A program made the translations under genes and the position numbers. A model generated the notes under the pieces. That model was not told the DNA's origin. It saw only the letters and a program-made list of their open reading frames with translations, and searched no databases. A stretch of 64,000 nt of DNA from Aquamicrobium sp. (lineage in GTDB: Bacteria > Pseudomonadota > Alphaproteobacteria > Rhizobiales > Rhizobiaceae), in contig JAHHDT010000005.1 of NCBI GenBank assembly GCA_019739225.1, positions 496,001 to 560,000 of the forward strand. Direction: 5' to 3'. Within the stretch, counting starts at the first letter, position 1, and each line of letters starts with the position of its first letter. This document shows, one piece after another, positions 18,806 through 26,801 of the stretch.

Positions 18806-21283
18806 GTGCATATCGCGGGGATGACGAGCCAGCTTCCCAATCTTCCCGTAACAGCCGCCCTGCCGCGCCTGCTGGAGGCGCTGGACAGGGGCAGCAGCGC
18901 TGTTCTCGTCGCGCCGCCAGGCGCGGGCAAGACGACGCTCGCGCCGCTGGCCATGCTGCACGCCAGATGGCGGGGTGACGGGCGCATCCTGCTGCTGGAG
19001 CCGCGCCGGCTTGCCGCGAGGGCTGCTGCGCGCCGCATGGCGGCCCTGCTCGGCGAGGAGCCGGGTGAAACGGTCGGCTATGCCATGCGCATGGAAAGCC
19101 GCGTTTCTGCGCGTACCCGTATCCTCGTCGTGACCGAGGGCGTGCTGTCGCGGATGATCCTCGACGATGCCGGAATGGACGGCATCGCCGCCGTCATCTT
19201 CGACGAATTCCACGAGCGTTCCCTAGACGGCGATTTCGGTCTGGCGCTGGCATTGGACGTGCAGGCGGCGCTGCGGCCAGATCTGCGCCTGCTGGTGATG
19301 TCGGCCACCATCGACGGCGCCCGAGTCGGCTCCCTGCTGGGCGACGCGCCTGTTGTGACCAGCGAAGGACGGTCGTACCCGGTCGAAATACGCTACCGCG
19401 ACCGAGCGGCCGACACGCGCATCGAGGATGCGATGGCCTCGGCCTGCCGCGACATGCTGGCGGAAGAGACAGGCAGCGTGCTTGCCTTCCTGCCGGGGCA
19501 GGGGGAAATCGAGCGGACCGTGGAGCGCCTCGCGAGCCGGTTGCCGGCCGACGTCGACATCGCGCCGCTCTATGGCGGGCTGGACGGCAGGGCGCAGGAC
19601 GCCGCGATCCGGCCTGCGCCGGAGGGACGGCGCAAGCTGGTGCTCGCTACTTCGATTGCCGAAACCTCGATCACCATCGACGGCGTACGCGTCGTCATCG
19701 ATTCCGGCCTCTCGCGTCTGCCGAAATACGAACCGGCCACGGGCCTGACCCGGCTGGAGACGCTACGCGTCAGCCGCGCCTCGGCAGACCAGCGTGCCGG
19801 CCGTGCCGGCCGCACGCAGCCGGGTGTGGCCCTGCGGCTGTGGCGCGCCGAGCAGACGGCGGCGCTGCCGGCCTTCACGCCGCCTGAAATTCTCGAAGCG
19901 GACCTCTCCGGTCTGCTCCTCGATTGTGCCGCCTTCGGCGTGACCGACCCGACGACGCTGTCCTTCCTCGACAAGCCTCCTGCCCCGGCGCTGGCCGAGG
20001 CGCGCGCGCTGCTGGTCGAACTCGGCGCGCTTGACGGCGATGGCCGGCTTACCGATGCGGGCGAAGCCATGCGGCGGCTGGCCCTGCCGGTACGGCTTGC
20101 CCACATGGTTGCCGAAGCCGGCGACCGCCGGGCCGCAAGCGAACTGGCGGTGCTACTCACGGAACGCGGACTGGGCGGCACCGCGGTCGATCTGGACCGG
20201 CGGCTGGCCGGCTTTCGCCGTGACAAGGGCCCGCGCGCGCAGGCGGCGAGGAAAATGGCGGAGAGGCTCAGCCGCTCGGCTGCTCAGGGACGGCCGTCCG
20301 GGGCGTCGTCAGCCATGACCTCCGCCGGCGCGCTTTTGCTTCTTGCCTATCCCGACCGGGTTGCGAAAGCGCGGGGCGAGTATGGCCGTTTCGTACTCGC
20401 CAATGGCAGGGGTGCGATGCTCGATCCGGCCGAGCCGCTGGCGCGCGAGGCTTTCCTGGTCGTCGCCGACCTGCAGGGCAGAGCCCAGAATGCGCGGATC
20501 GCGTCCGCGGCAGCGATCACCGAGGAAGAGATCCGCCAGCACCTTTCAGGGCGGCTGGAGACCGCGACCGACACGAGTTTCGATGCCGAGCGCCGCGCCC
20601 TGCGGGCGCGGGAGACGGTACGGCTCGGCGCCATCAGGCTCGCCGAACGCCAATTGCCGGCACCCGCAGGCGCGGAGGCGGATCGCGGGCTGATAGCGGT
20701 CCTGCGCGAGCACGGCCTTGCCTTGCTCGACTGGGGCAAGGGGGCCGCAACGCTGCGCCGGCGCCTGGCGTGGCTGCACAGCGGTCTTGGCGCGCCCTGG
20801 CCCGACATGTCCGACGAGGCGCTGACGGAGGCACTGGACGACTGGCTTTTGCCCTTCCTCCCCGGCGAAGCCTCGCTGGCGCGCATCGATCCCCAGGCGG
20901 TTTCCAACGGATTGATGTCGCTCGTGCCGCACGAACTGCAGCGCAGGATCAACGACCTCGCGCCGACGCATTTCTCGGCACCCTCCGGCAGCTCGGTACC
21001 GATCCGCTACGACGAAGACCAGCCTGTTCTCGCGATACGGGTGCAGGAACTGTTCGGGCTCGACCGGCATCCGTCGATTGCCGGCGGCACGATCCCGCTG
21101 ACGCTCGAACTGCTCTCTCCGGCGCACCGCCCGATCCAGACGACGCGCGACCTGCCGGGCTTCTGGCGCGGTTCCTGGGCCGACGTGCGCGCCGATATGC
21201 GCGGCCGCTACCCCAAGCACGTCTGGCCTGAAGACCCGTTGCAGGCGGCTGCGACAAACCGGGCGAAGCCGCGCGCCAGATAG
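18806..21283 (+). CDS. hrpB: ATP-dependent helicase HrpB (DEAH-box)
   Basis: 825 residues, superfamily 2 helicase. APPGAGKTT (motif I) lies near residue 33, FDEFHERSLD (motif II, DEFH variant) near 133, SATIDG (III) near 166, and ATSIAETSIT followed by DQRAGRAGR (V and VI) in the second RecA domain. The C-terminal HrpB domain ends with the conserved RGRYPKHVWPEDP. Role in RNA metabolism is not well defined. GTG 18806 and ATG 18821 (MTSQLPNLPVT) are both possible starts. It precedes actS, with 40 bases between. Confidence 0.92.
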   Translation: MHIAGMTSQLPNLPVTAALPRLLEALDRGSSAVLVAPPGAGKTTLAPLAMLHARWRGDGRILLLEPRRLAARAAARRMAALLGEEPGETVGYAMRMESRVSARTRILVVTEGVLSRMILDDAGMDGIAAVIFDEFHERSLDGDFGLALALDVQAALRPDLRLLVMSATIDGARVGSLLGDAPVVTSEGRSYPVEIRYRDRAADTRIEDAMASACRDMLAEETGSVLAFLPGQGEIERTVERLASRLPADVDIAPLYGGLDGRAQDAAIRPAPEGRRKLVLATSIAETSITIDGVRVVIDSGLSRLPKYEPATGLTRLETLRVSRASADQRAGRAGRTQPGVALRLWRAEQTAALPAFTPPEILEADLSGLLLDCAAFGVTDPTTLSFLDKPPAPALAEARALLVELGALDGDGRLTDAGEAMRRLALPVRLAHMVAEAGDRRAASELAVLLTERGLGGTAVDLDRRLAGFRRDKGPRAQAARKMAERLSRSAAQGRPSGASSAMTSAGALLLLAYPDRVAKARGEYGRFVLANGRGAMLDPAEPLAREAFLVVADLQGRAQNARIASAAAITEEEIRQHLSGRLETATDTSFDAERRALRARETVRLGAIRLAERQLPAPAGAEADRGLIAVLREHGLALLDWGKGAATLRRRLAWLHSGLGAPWPDMSDEALTEALDDWLLPFLPGEASLARIDPQAVSNGLMSLVPHELQRRINDLAPTHFSAPSGSSVPIRYDEDQPVLAIRVQELFGLDRHPSIAGGTIPLTLELLSPAHRPIQTTRDLPGFWRGSWADVRADMRGRYPKHVWPEDPLQAAATNRAKPRAR

Positions 21284-21323
21284 GGCTTGGCGCGGACTGC
21301 GAGGCAGCGCATAAGGAGCCACC

Positions 21324-22640
21324 ATGCTTGCGAAACTGGGCAGACCCGACCCGCTCGAAATCCACCACCTGCGGCTCAACACGCTGATCCGCCTGCGCTG
21401 GCTGGCGATCATCGGCCAGAGTGCGGCGGTGCTGATCGTCGCCTACTGGCTGGAATTTCCGCTGCCGGTGAGCCTCTGCTTCGCGCTGATCGCGCTTTCT
21501 GCCTGGCTCAACCTGTTCCTCGCATTCCGCTATCCGGCGACGCACCGCCTCCCTCCGCACTTTGCGCTCGGCATCCTGCTGTTCGACGCGTTGCAGCTTG
21601 CGGGCCTGCTCTACATGACGGGGGGCCTGACCAATCCCTTCTCTTTGCTGATGACGGTGCCGGTCGTGATTTCGGCGACGTCGCTGCCGGCGCGCTGGAC
21701 GATGCTGCTGGGCCTTGCCGTGGTAGCGATGGCTTCGCTGCTCGCCTTCTTCCACCTGCCGCTGCCGTGGTTTCCCGGCATGACGCTGACGATGCCGTTC
21801 ATCTATGTGGCGGGCATGTGGATGGCGGTGGTGTCGTCCATCGCGTTCACGGCTATCTATGCCTATCGCGTCGCCGAGGAGGCGCGGCTTCTGGCCAACG
21901 CGCTTTCCGCGACCGAACTGATCCTGCAGCGCGAGCAGCACCTGTCTGCTCTGGACGGCCTGGCGGCCGCAGCCGCGCACGAGCTTGGCACGCCGCTGGC
22001 CACGATCGCGCTCGTCGCCAAGGAAATGGAACGCGCGCTGGGTTCGGATTCGCGCTTCAAGGAAGATGTGGTGCTGCTGCGCTCCCAGTCGGAACGCTGC
22101 CGCGAAATCCTCAAGCGGCTGACCAGCCTGTCTTCGGAGGACGAGGCGCATATGGCACGGCTGCCCTTCACCTCGCTGATCGAGGAGGTGATTGCGCCAC
22201 ATCGCGATTTCGGCATCGCCATCACGCTGGAACCCGGAGAGAGGCAGGGGCCGGAACCCGTCGGCCGCCGCAATCCCGGCGTGATCTACGGTCTCGGCAA
22301 CCTGGTCGAAAATGCCGTCGACTTCGCCCGCGAAAGCGTGGTGCTGCGCTGGAAATGGGACGAGACGCGCGTGGAACTGACGCTGGTGGATGATGGGCCG
22401 GGCTTTCCGCCGGAAATCATCGACCGCATCGGCGAGCCCTATATGTCCAAGCGCTCTCCGGTCGATGGCGGGCGCGGGCTGGGCCTCGGCCTGTTCATCG
22501 CCAAGACCCTGCTCGAGCGATCCGGCGCGTCGGTGACTTTCGGCAACGCGGCCCAGCCCGGCAAGGGCGCGATCGTGCGGGTCGCCTGGCCCCGACAGGC
22601 CTTCCTGTCGACCGCGGGCAGGGCAGAACTCGCTTATTGA
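21324..22640 (+). CDS. actS: Redox-sensing histidine kinase ActS (RegB/PrrB family)
   Basis: 438 residues. Six hydrophobic helices fill residues about 22-190, with the RegB ubiquinone-site motif GGLTNPF at 100-106. The phospho-acceptor is H219 (AAAHELGTPLA). C259 in SERCREIL lies 40 residues after it, the spacing of the redox-active cysteine C265 to H225 in RegB. An HATPase domain with GLGLGLFIAK follows. The kinase senses quinone or redox state and phosphorylates ActR, a global regulator of acid tolerance, energy and carbon/nitrogen metabolism in rhizobia. A good AAGGAG lies upstream of ATG 21324. Confidence 0.93.
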   Translation: MLAKLGRPDPLEIHHLRLNTLIRLRWLAIIGQSAAVLIVAYWLEFPLPVSLCFALIALSAWLNLFLAFRYPATHRLPPHFALGILLFDALQLAGLLYMTGGLTNPFSLLMTVPVVISATSLPARWTMLLGLAVVAMASLLAFFHLPLPWFPGMTLTMPFIYVAGMWMAVVSSIAFTAIYAYRVAEEARLLANALSATELILQREQHLSALDGLAAAAAHELGTPLATIALVAKEMERALGSDSRFKEDVVLLRSQSERCREILKRLTSLSSEDEAHMARLPFTSLIEEVIAPHRDFGIAITLEPGERQGPEPVGRRNPGVIYGLGNLVENAVDFARESVVLRWKWDETRVELTLVDDGPGFPPEIIDRIGEPYMSKRSPVDGGRGLGLGLFIAKTLLERSGASVTFGNAAQPGKGAIVRVAWPRQAFLSTAGRAELAY

Positions 22641-22707
22641 CGCTTCGGAAGTTTGAAAACCGGGCGATATTGCCTATTAAGAGAATGAAACAGCAGGAAA
22701 ACGCCCA

Positions 22708-23274
22708 ATGAACGACGAAACAGCAATCGATGCAGCCGAAATCCTCGGTGCGGACCGCTCGCTGCTGATCGTCGAGGACGACAAGCCGTTCCTGACCCGT
22801 CTCGCGCGCGCCATGGAAGGACGCGGGTTCGTCGTCGATACGGCCGAAAGCGTCGAGGAGGCGGTCGGCAAGGTCAAGGCGTCCGCGCCGGCCTACGCGG
22901 TGGTGGACATGCGGCTGGGTGATGGCAACGGGCTCGACGTGGTCGTGGCGATCCGCGAGAAGCGCGACGATGCGCGCACCATCATCCTCACCGGCTACGG
23001 CAACATCGCGACCGCTGTGACGGCCGTGAAGCTGGGCGCGATCGATTACCTCTCCAAGCCCGCCGACGCCGACGACGTGTTTGCCGCGCTGACGCGCACG
23101 GCGGGCGAGAAGGCCGCGCCGCCGGAAAACCCGATGTCGGCCGACCGGGTGCGCTGGGAGCATATCCAGCGCGTCTACGAGATGTGCGACCGCAATGTGT
23201 CGGAAACCGCGCGGCGGCTCAACATGCACCGCCGCACACTCCAGCGCATCCTGGCCAAGCGCGCGCCGAGGTAG
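22708..23274 (+). CDS. actR: Response regulator ActR (RegA/PrrA family)
   Basis: 188 residues. The N-terminal receiver has the acidic pair in LLIVEDD, D67 (VVDMRLGDGNG) as phospho-acceptor and a lysine in YLSKP. A short C-terminal Fis-type helix-turn-helix (NVSETARRLNMHRRTLQRIL) is the hallmark of RegA/ActR/PrrA. It sits 67 bases after actS, forming a cognate pair. Length is typical for the family. Confidence 0.94.
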   Translation: MNDETAIDAAEILGADRSLLIVEDDKPFLTRLARAMEGRGFVVDTAESVEEAVGKVKASAPAYAVVDMRLGDGNGLDVVVAIREKRDDARTIILTGYGNIATAVTAVKLGAIDYLSKPADADDVFAALTRTAGEKAAPPENPMSADRVRWEHIQRVYEMCDRNVSETARRLNMHRRTLQRILAKRAPR

Positions 23275-23337
23275 GACGCTGCAACGGCTTCATATTGGCG
23301 GCTGCGAGGGTTGACCGGCCAATTGGCCGCGGCACCG

Positions 23338-23523
23338 CCGTCATCCCGGACAACCGAGCGTAGCGAGGACAGACCCGGGACCTATTGAGCAGCGCGGCCG
23401 GGTGGCGGGCTCGCTCGGCAGCGCCAACATGCGCTATCACTTGAACCGAGCCGCGCTTCAAGATGTTTGGACCAATGGGTCCCGGCTCTGCGGTCGCTTC
23501 GCTCCCTTGGCCGGGATGACGGT
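23338..23523. repeat. MITE-like palindromic intergenic repeat
   Basis: Two ~47-base arms form an imperfect inverted repeat. The left arm (from 23338) begins CCGTCATCCCGGAC and contains GAGCG.AGCGAGGAC and CCCGGGACC. The right arm (to 23523) reads GGGTCCCGG, GGTCGCTTCGCTCCC, GGCCGGGATGACGG. About 90 bases of unrelated sequence lie between. The ends GTCATCCCGG/CCGGGATGAC match a type of dispersed palindrome common in Rhizobiales intergenic regions. No coding capacity. It fills most of the 274-base actR/nucleoside hydrolase gap. Confidence 0.7.
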
Positions 23524-23548
23524 GGAGAGGTAGAGACCAAAGCGCCCA

Positions 23549-24490
23549 CTACAGCCGCGCGATCCTTTCCGTCAGCAGCGCGAAGAAGCCTTCGGCGTCG
23601 ATGTCGCGCATGACGAGCGCGTTGCGCGGGCCGTCGCTGATGTTCCACCAGTCGACCACCGTGGCGCCCATCGTCAGTTCCGAAACGGTTTCGATCTGCA
23701 CGTTGCACTGCCGGCCTGAGAAGAGCTCGGGCTTCAGAAGGTAGGCGATGACGCAGGGGTCGTGCAGCGGGCCGCCGTCGGTGCCGTATTTCTCCTCGTC
23801 GAAACGCTCGAAGAAGTCGAGAAGCTGCGCGGTGGCGGTGCCTACGGGTGTGCCCATCGTGCGAAAGCGCTCGATACGGGCCTTGGTGGTCAGCGCCTTG
23901 TGGGTGACGTCGAGAGGCATCATGACGATCGGCGCGCCGGAGCGGTAGACGACGTCGGCTGCCTGCGGATCGACATAGATGTTGAATTCCGCCGACGGCG
24001 TGACGTTGCCCTGCTCGAAATAGCCGCCGCCCATCAGCACGATTTCGCGGATGCGCGGCACGATTGCTGGCTCGCGGATCATCGCCAGCGCGATGTTTGT
24101 GAGCGGGCCGAGCGGGCAGAGCGTGACCGTGCCCTCGGGCTCGGCCATCAGCGTCTCGACGATGAAGTCGACCGCATGGTGCGTTTCCAGCTTCATCGTG
24201 GGCTCGGGCAACTCCGGCCCGTCGAGACCGGTGCGGCCATGCACATGCTCGGCGGTGACGAGCGGGCGCGTCAACGGCCGTACCGCTCCGGCGAAGATAC
24301 GGGTGTCAGGACGTCCCGCCAGTTCGCAGATCTTGCGGGCGTTCTTCTCGGTCAGCGCCAGCGGCACGTTGCCTGCCACGGCTGTGAGGCCGAGCACGTC
24401 CAGTTCGGGACTGGCCAGCGCCAGCAGGATGGCCACGGCATCGTCCTGGCCGGGATCGGTATCGATGATGATTTTACGGGCTTCCGCCAC
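23549..24490 (-). CDS. Inosine-uridine preferring nucleoside hydrolase
   Basis: 313 residues. The N-terminal IIIDTDPGQDDAVAILLAL is the calcium-binding aspartate cluster that defines the family. EFNIYVDPQAA and GGPLHDPCVIAY supply the remaining active-site residues, including the conserved DP. It cleaves the N-glycosidic bond of nucleosides for salvage. Exact substrate preference cannot be told. No transporter gene is adjacent, and a ribokinase lies far away at 59238-60140. Confidence 0.93.
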   Translation of the reverse strand: MAEARKIIIDTDPGQDDAVAILLALASPELDVLGLTAVAGNVPLALTEKNARKICELAGRPDTRIFAGAVRPLTRPLVTAEHVHGRTGLDGPELPEPTMKLETHHAVDFIVETLMAEPEGTVTLCPLGPLTNIALAMIREPAIVPRIREIVLMGGGYFEQGNVTPSAEFNIYVDPQAADVVYRSGAPIVMMPLDVTHKALTTKARIERFRTMGTPVGTATAQLLDFFERFDEEKYGTDGGPLHDPCVIAYLLKPELFSGRQCNVQIETVSELTMGATVVDWWNISDGPRNALVMRDIDAEGFFALLTERIARL

Positions 24491-24609
24491 TGACAGTCCC
24501 TTCGGTCTTTGTTCTTGAACTGGAAAAGCGCGCGAACCATATCAGTGGCACGGGCGAAAATGCCATCCGGGTTTCCGCCTTTCCACGTCGCTCTTTGAGG
24601 ACATGATTG

Positions 24610-25029
24610 ATGACGCGCATGACGCCCTTTTCGAGCCCGCTGCTGCTGGGGTTCGACACGATCGAGAAGACCCTCGAACGAGTCGCCAAGAACGGCGACG
24701 GCTACCCGCCCTACAATATCGAGCGCCTGCGCGGCGACACCGGTGATCGGTTGCGGATCACGCTCGCGGTCGCGGGCTTCTGCGAAGACGACCTGGAAGT
24801 GCTGATCGAAGACAACGAATTGACCGTACGCGGCCGCCAGACCGACGATGCGGAACGTGAATTCCTTCATCGCGGCATCGCCGCAAGGCAATTCCAGCGC
24901 GTGTTCGTGCTGGCCGACGGGATGAAGGTTGCCGGCGCGGAATTGAAGAACGGGCTGCTGGCAATCGATCTCGACAGGCCCGAACCGGAACGACTGGTAC
25001 GGAAAATAAACATTTCCGTGAAAGACTGA
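24610..25029 (+). CDS. Small heat-shock protein, Hsp20/alpha-crystallin family (IbpA-like)
   Basis: 139 residues from ATG 24610 (MTRMTPFSSPLLLGFDTIEK), with TTGAGG upstream. The opening matches rhizobial HspA/IbpA class A proteins. The alpha-crystallin core runs from about residue 36 (YNIERLRGD) to 125, with LAVAGFCEDDLEV and ELTVRGR strands. ATP-independent holdase chaperone binding unfolded proteins. It is followed by a DUF1150 gene, a pairing seen widely in Rhizobiales. No clear ROSE-type thermometer could be identified by eye. Confidence 0.92.
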   Translation: MTRMTPFSSPLLLGFDTIEKTLERVAKNGDGYPPYNIERLRGDTGDRLRITLAVAGFCEDDLEVLIEDNELTVRGRQTDDAEREFLHRGIAARQFQRVFVLADGMKVAGAELKNGLLAIDLDRPEPERLVRKINISVKD

Positions 25030-25048
25030 GTTCCGGCCGCACCGGAAC
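25030..25048 (+). other. Small hairpin between hsp20 and the DUF1150 gene
   Basis: 7-bp stem GTTCCGG / CCGGAAC directly at the hsp20 stop, no T-run. Probably a processing or stability element, or chance. Confidence 0.3.
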
Positions 25049-25107
25049 CCAATGGCTCTGCTGCGGGTTGGTCAAGGAGACGCCCCGCTGAAGCGTAGGA
25101 GGCTGAC

Positions 25108-25368
25108 ATGACTGTGAATGAAGAAGAAAAGACCGTGCTGACCCAGGCCGAACTGGCCCATCTCGGCGAAGGTACGGTGGCATATCTCAAGGAAATCGAC
25201 AGCGACGAGTTGCGCGGAAAGTTTCCGGGCATGCCCGAGATTGCGCCGGGAACCAAGCTCTGGGCGGTTTTTGCGGCCAATGGCCAGCCGATCCTGCTGA
25301 CCGACGCACGCGCATCGGCGCTCGCCGGGGCGATCCAGAATGACCTGACCCCCGTCAGCATTCACTGA
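25108..25368 (+). CDS. DUF1150 family protein
   Basis: 86 residues. The central part (LWAVFAANGQPILLTDARAS) matches the DUF1150 family of small alphaproteobacterial proteins of unknown function. It lies 78 bases downstream of hsp20 on the same strand, the usual arrangement, so co-induction by heat is plausible but inferred. Acidic N-terminus, no membrane segment, no cysteines. GTAGGAGG lies upstream of ATG 25108. Confidence 0.85.
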   Translation: MTVNEEEKTVLTQAELAHLGEGTVAYLKEIDSDELRGKFPGMPEIAPGTKLWAVFAANGQPILLTDARASALAGAIQNDLTPVSIH

Positions 25369-25381
25369 CGCGGGCACACCC

Positions 25382-25414
25382 AAAAATGAAAAAGGCGGCC
25401 GCATGGGCCGCCTT
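25382..25414 (-). terminator. Rho-independent terminator of the ptsN end of the lpt-rpoN cluster
   Basis: On the minus strand a 9-bp stem AAGGCGGCC / GGCCGCCTT is followed by TTTTTCATTTTT, 27 bases after the ptsN stop. A strong intrinsic terminator; the plus-strand DUF1150 gene ends 13 bases away. Confidence 0.85.
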
Positions 25415-25440
25415 GGATGGAACCTGTACCGTGGGAGCCG

Positions 25441-25905
25441 TCAGGCGGCGTGAGACGCCGGCGTCTGCGACAGGAAAGTATGAATTGCGGCAGCATCCTT
25501 GGTGCCGCGAATCTTGCCGACGATGTCACTGTCGCGCAGAACGCGCGCAATCCGTGACAAGGCCTTGAGATGGTCGGCGCCGGCCCCTTCGGGCGCCAGC
25601 AGCAGGAAGACGAGATCGACCGGCTGGTCGTCAAGCGCCTCGAAGTCGACAGGATTTTCAAGCCGCGCGAAAATGCCGGTGATGCGCGAAATGCCGGGCA
25701 GCTTGCCGTGCGGAATGGCGATGCCATTGCCGACGCCGGTGGAGCCGAGGCGTTCGCGCTGCAGGATCGTGTCGAACACTTCGCGCTCGGGCAGGCCGGT
25801 GACGGATGCGGCCTTTTCGGCCAGCAATTGCAGAAGCTGCTTCTTGGAATTGGCCTTCAAGGCCGGCATCACTGCCGAAACCTCGATCAGATCGCTGAGA
25901 TCCAT
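25441..25905 (-). CDS. ptsN: Nitrogen-regulatory PTS EIIA protein (PtsN)
   Basis: 154 residues, EIIA-Ntr domain. The phospho-acceptor is H66 in GIAIPHGKLPG. It ends the nitrogen PTS phosphorelay (EI-Ntr, NPr, EIIA-Ntr) and links nitrogen, potassium and carbon status to protein targets. Last gene of the lptC-lptA-lptB-rpoN-hpf-ptsN order on this strand, followed by a strong terminator. Length and motif are normal. Confidence 0.94.
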   Translation of the reverse strand: MDLSDLIEVSAVMPALKANSKKQLLQLLAEKAASVTGLPEREVFDTILQRERLGSTGVGNGIAIPHGKLPGISRITGIFARLENPVDFEALDDQPVDLVFLLLAPEGAGADHLKALSRIARVLRDSDIVGKIRGTKDAAAIHTFLSQTPASHAA

Positions 25906-25980
25906 TTCCGATTATCCTTTTGCTCTGCCATTTTACCGCGACGCAAGCCCCCGCCTGCGGTCCGGCTGAGTTGTTGGCGG

Positions 25981-26562
25981 CTAGGCCCTTGCGACCACGG
26001 CTGATGAGGTGTCTATCCAGCCGATGTTCCCGTCGGGGCGGCGGTAGACGACATTGACGTGCTCGTTCCCGGCGTTGCGGAATACGAAAACCGGACTGTC
26101 CTTGGTGTCGAGTTCGATAACGGCGGATGCGACCGACATGATCCGCAGTGCGACCGTGGACTCCGCGACGATCGCCGGCGCGTAGTCTTCCGGCACTTCC
26201 TCGTCGTCTTCGGCAACGGGCGCCATTACACGGTAGTCGATATCGATGCCGTCAGCGACCACGCCAGCCTGGTGCGACTTGAGACGGCGCTTGTAGCGGC
26301 GCAGGCGCTTTTCGATGCGCTCGGCGGCGGCATCGAACGCGAACTGCGGGTCCTGCGCCTGCCCGGTCGCCTGCAGCACCATGCCGGTGTCGAGATGGAC
26401 CATGCAATCGGCGGTAAAACGCGATCCGGACTTCTCAACCGTGACGTGCCCGGCAAATCCGCCGTCGAAATACTTGCCCACAGCCTCCCCGACACGTCCC
26501 TCGATTTTCGATCGGAAAGCGTCGCCGATTTCCATGTGCTTACCAGAGATACGCAGGCTCAT
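25981..26562 (-). CDS. hpf: Ribosome hibernation-promoting factor, long form
   Basis: 193 residues from ATG 26562 (MSLRISGKHMEIGDAFRSKI), with AGAAGG upstream. The N-terminal S30AE domain (about 1-105) binds the decoding region. A variable acidic linker (VAEDDEEVPEDYAP) leads to the C-terminal dimerisation domain (about 135-190, ending NVVYRRPDGNIGWIDTSS). Long-form HPF drives 100S ribosome dimers in stationary phase. Located between rpoN and ptsN as in most proteobacteria. The frame extends to 26646, without family support. Confidence 0.93.
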   Translation of the reverse strand: MSLRISGKHMEIGDAFRSKIEGRVGEAVGKYFDGGFAGHVTVEKSGSRFTADCMVHLDTGMVLQATGQAQDPQFAFDAAAERIEKRLRRYKRRLKSHQAGVVADGIDIDYRVMAPVAEDDEEVPEDYAPAIVAESTVALRIMSVASAVIELDTKDSPVFVFRNAGNEHVNVVYRRPDGNIGWIDTSSAVVARA

Positions 26563-26801
26563 ATGAAACTGACCTTCTCTTGTGCCGGTTCTAGAGGGCT
26601 TGGAGTTTATACCTGTGGTCGTCGCGCACAAGGTTTTTGGCGGCATTTCGGATGGTTAGGACTTCTTCCTTCAAGCGCGGAACGCCGTCCCGACGTGCTG
26701 TCGCATCGCCTCCGAAGCGGTCCGCCGTATGCGGGCGGGCTTCTAGTCACTTCGGCTGGCAATGTCAAACCGGGCAAGGTTACCTAACGGGAAGACTTGG
26801 G

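Noticed and set aside
23338-23523. Intact insertion sequence after actR
   Set aside because: Palindromic arms only; no transposase frame between them.
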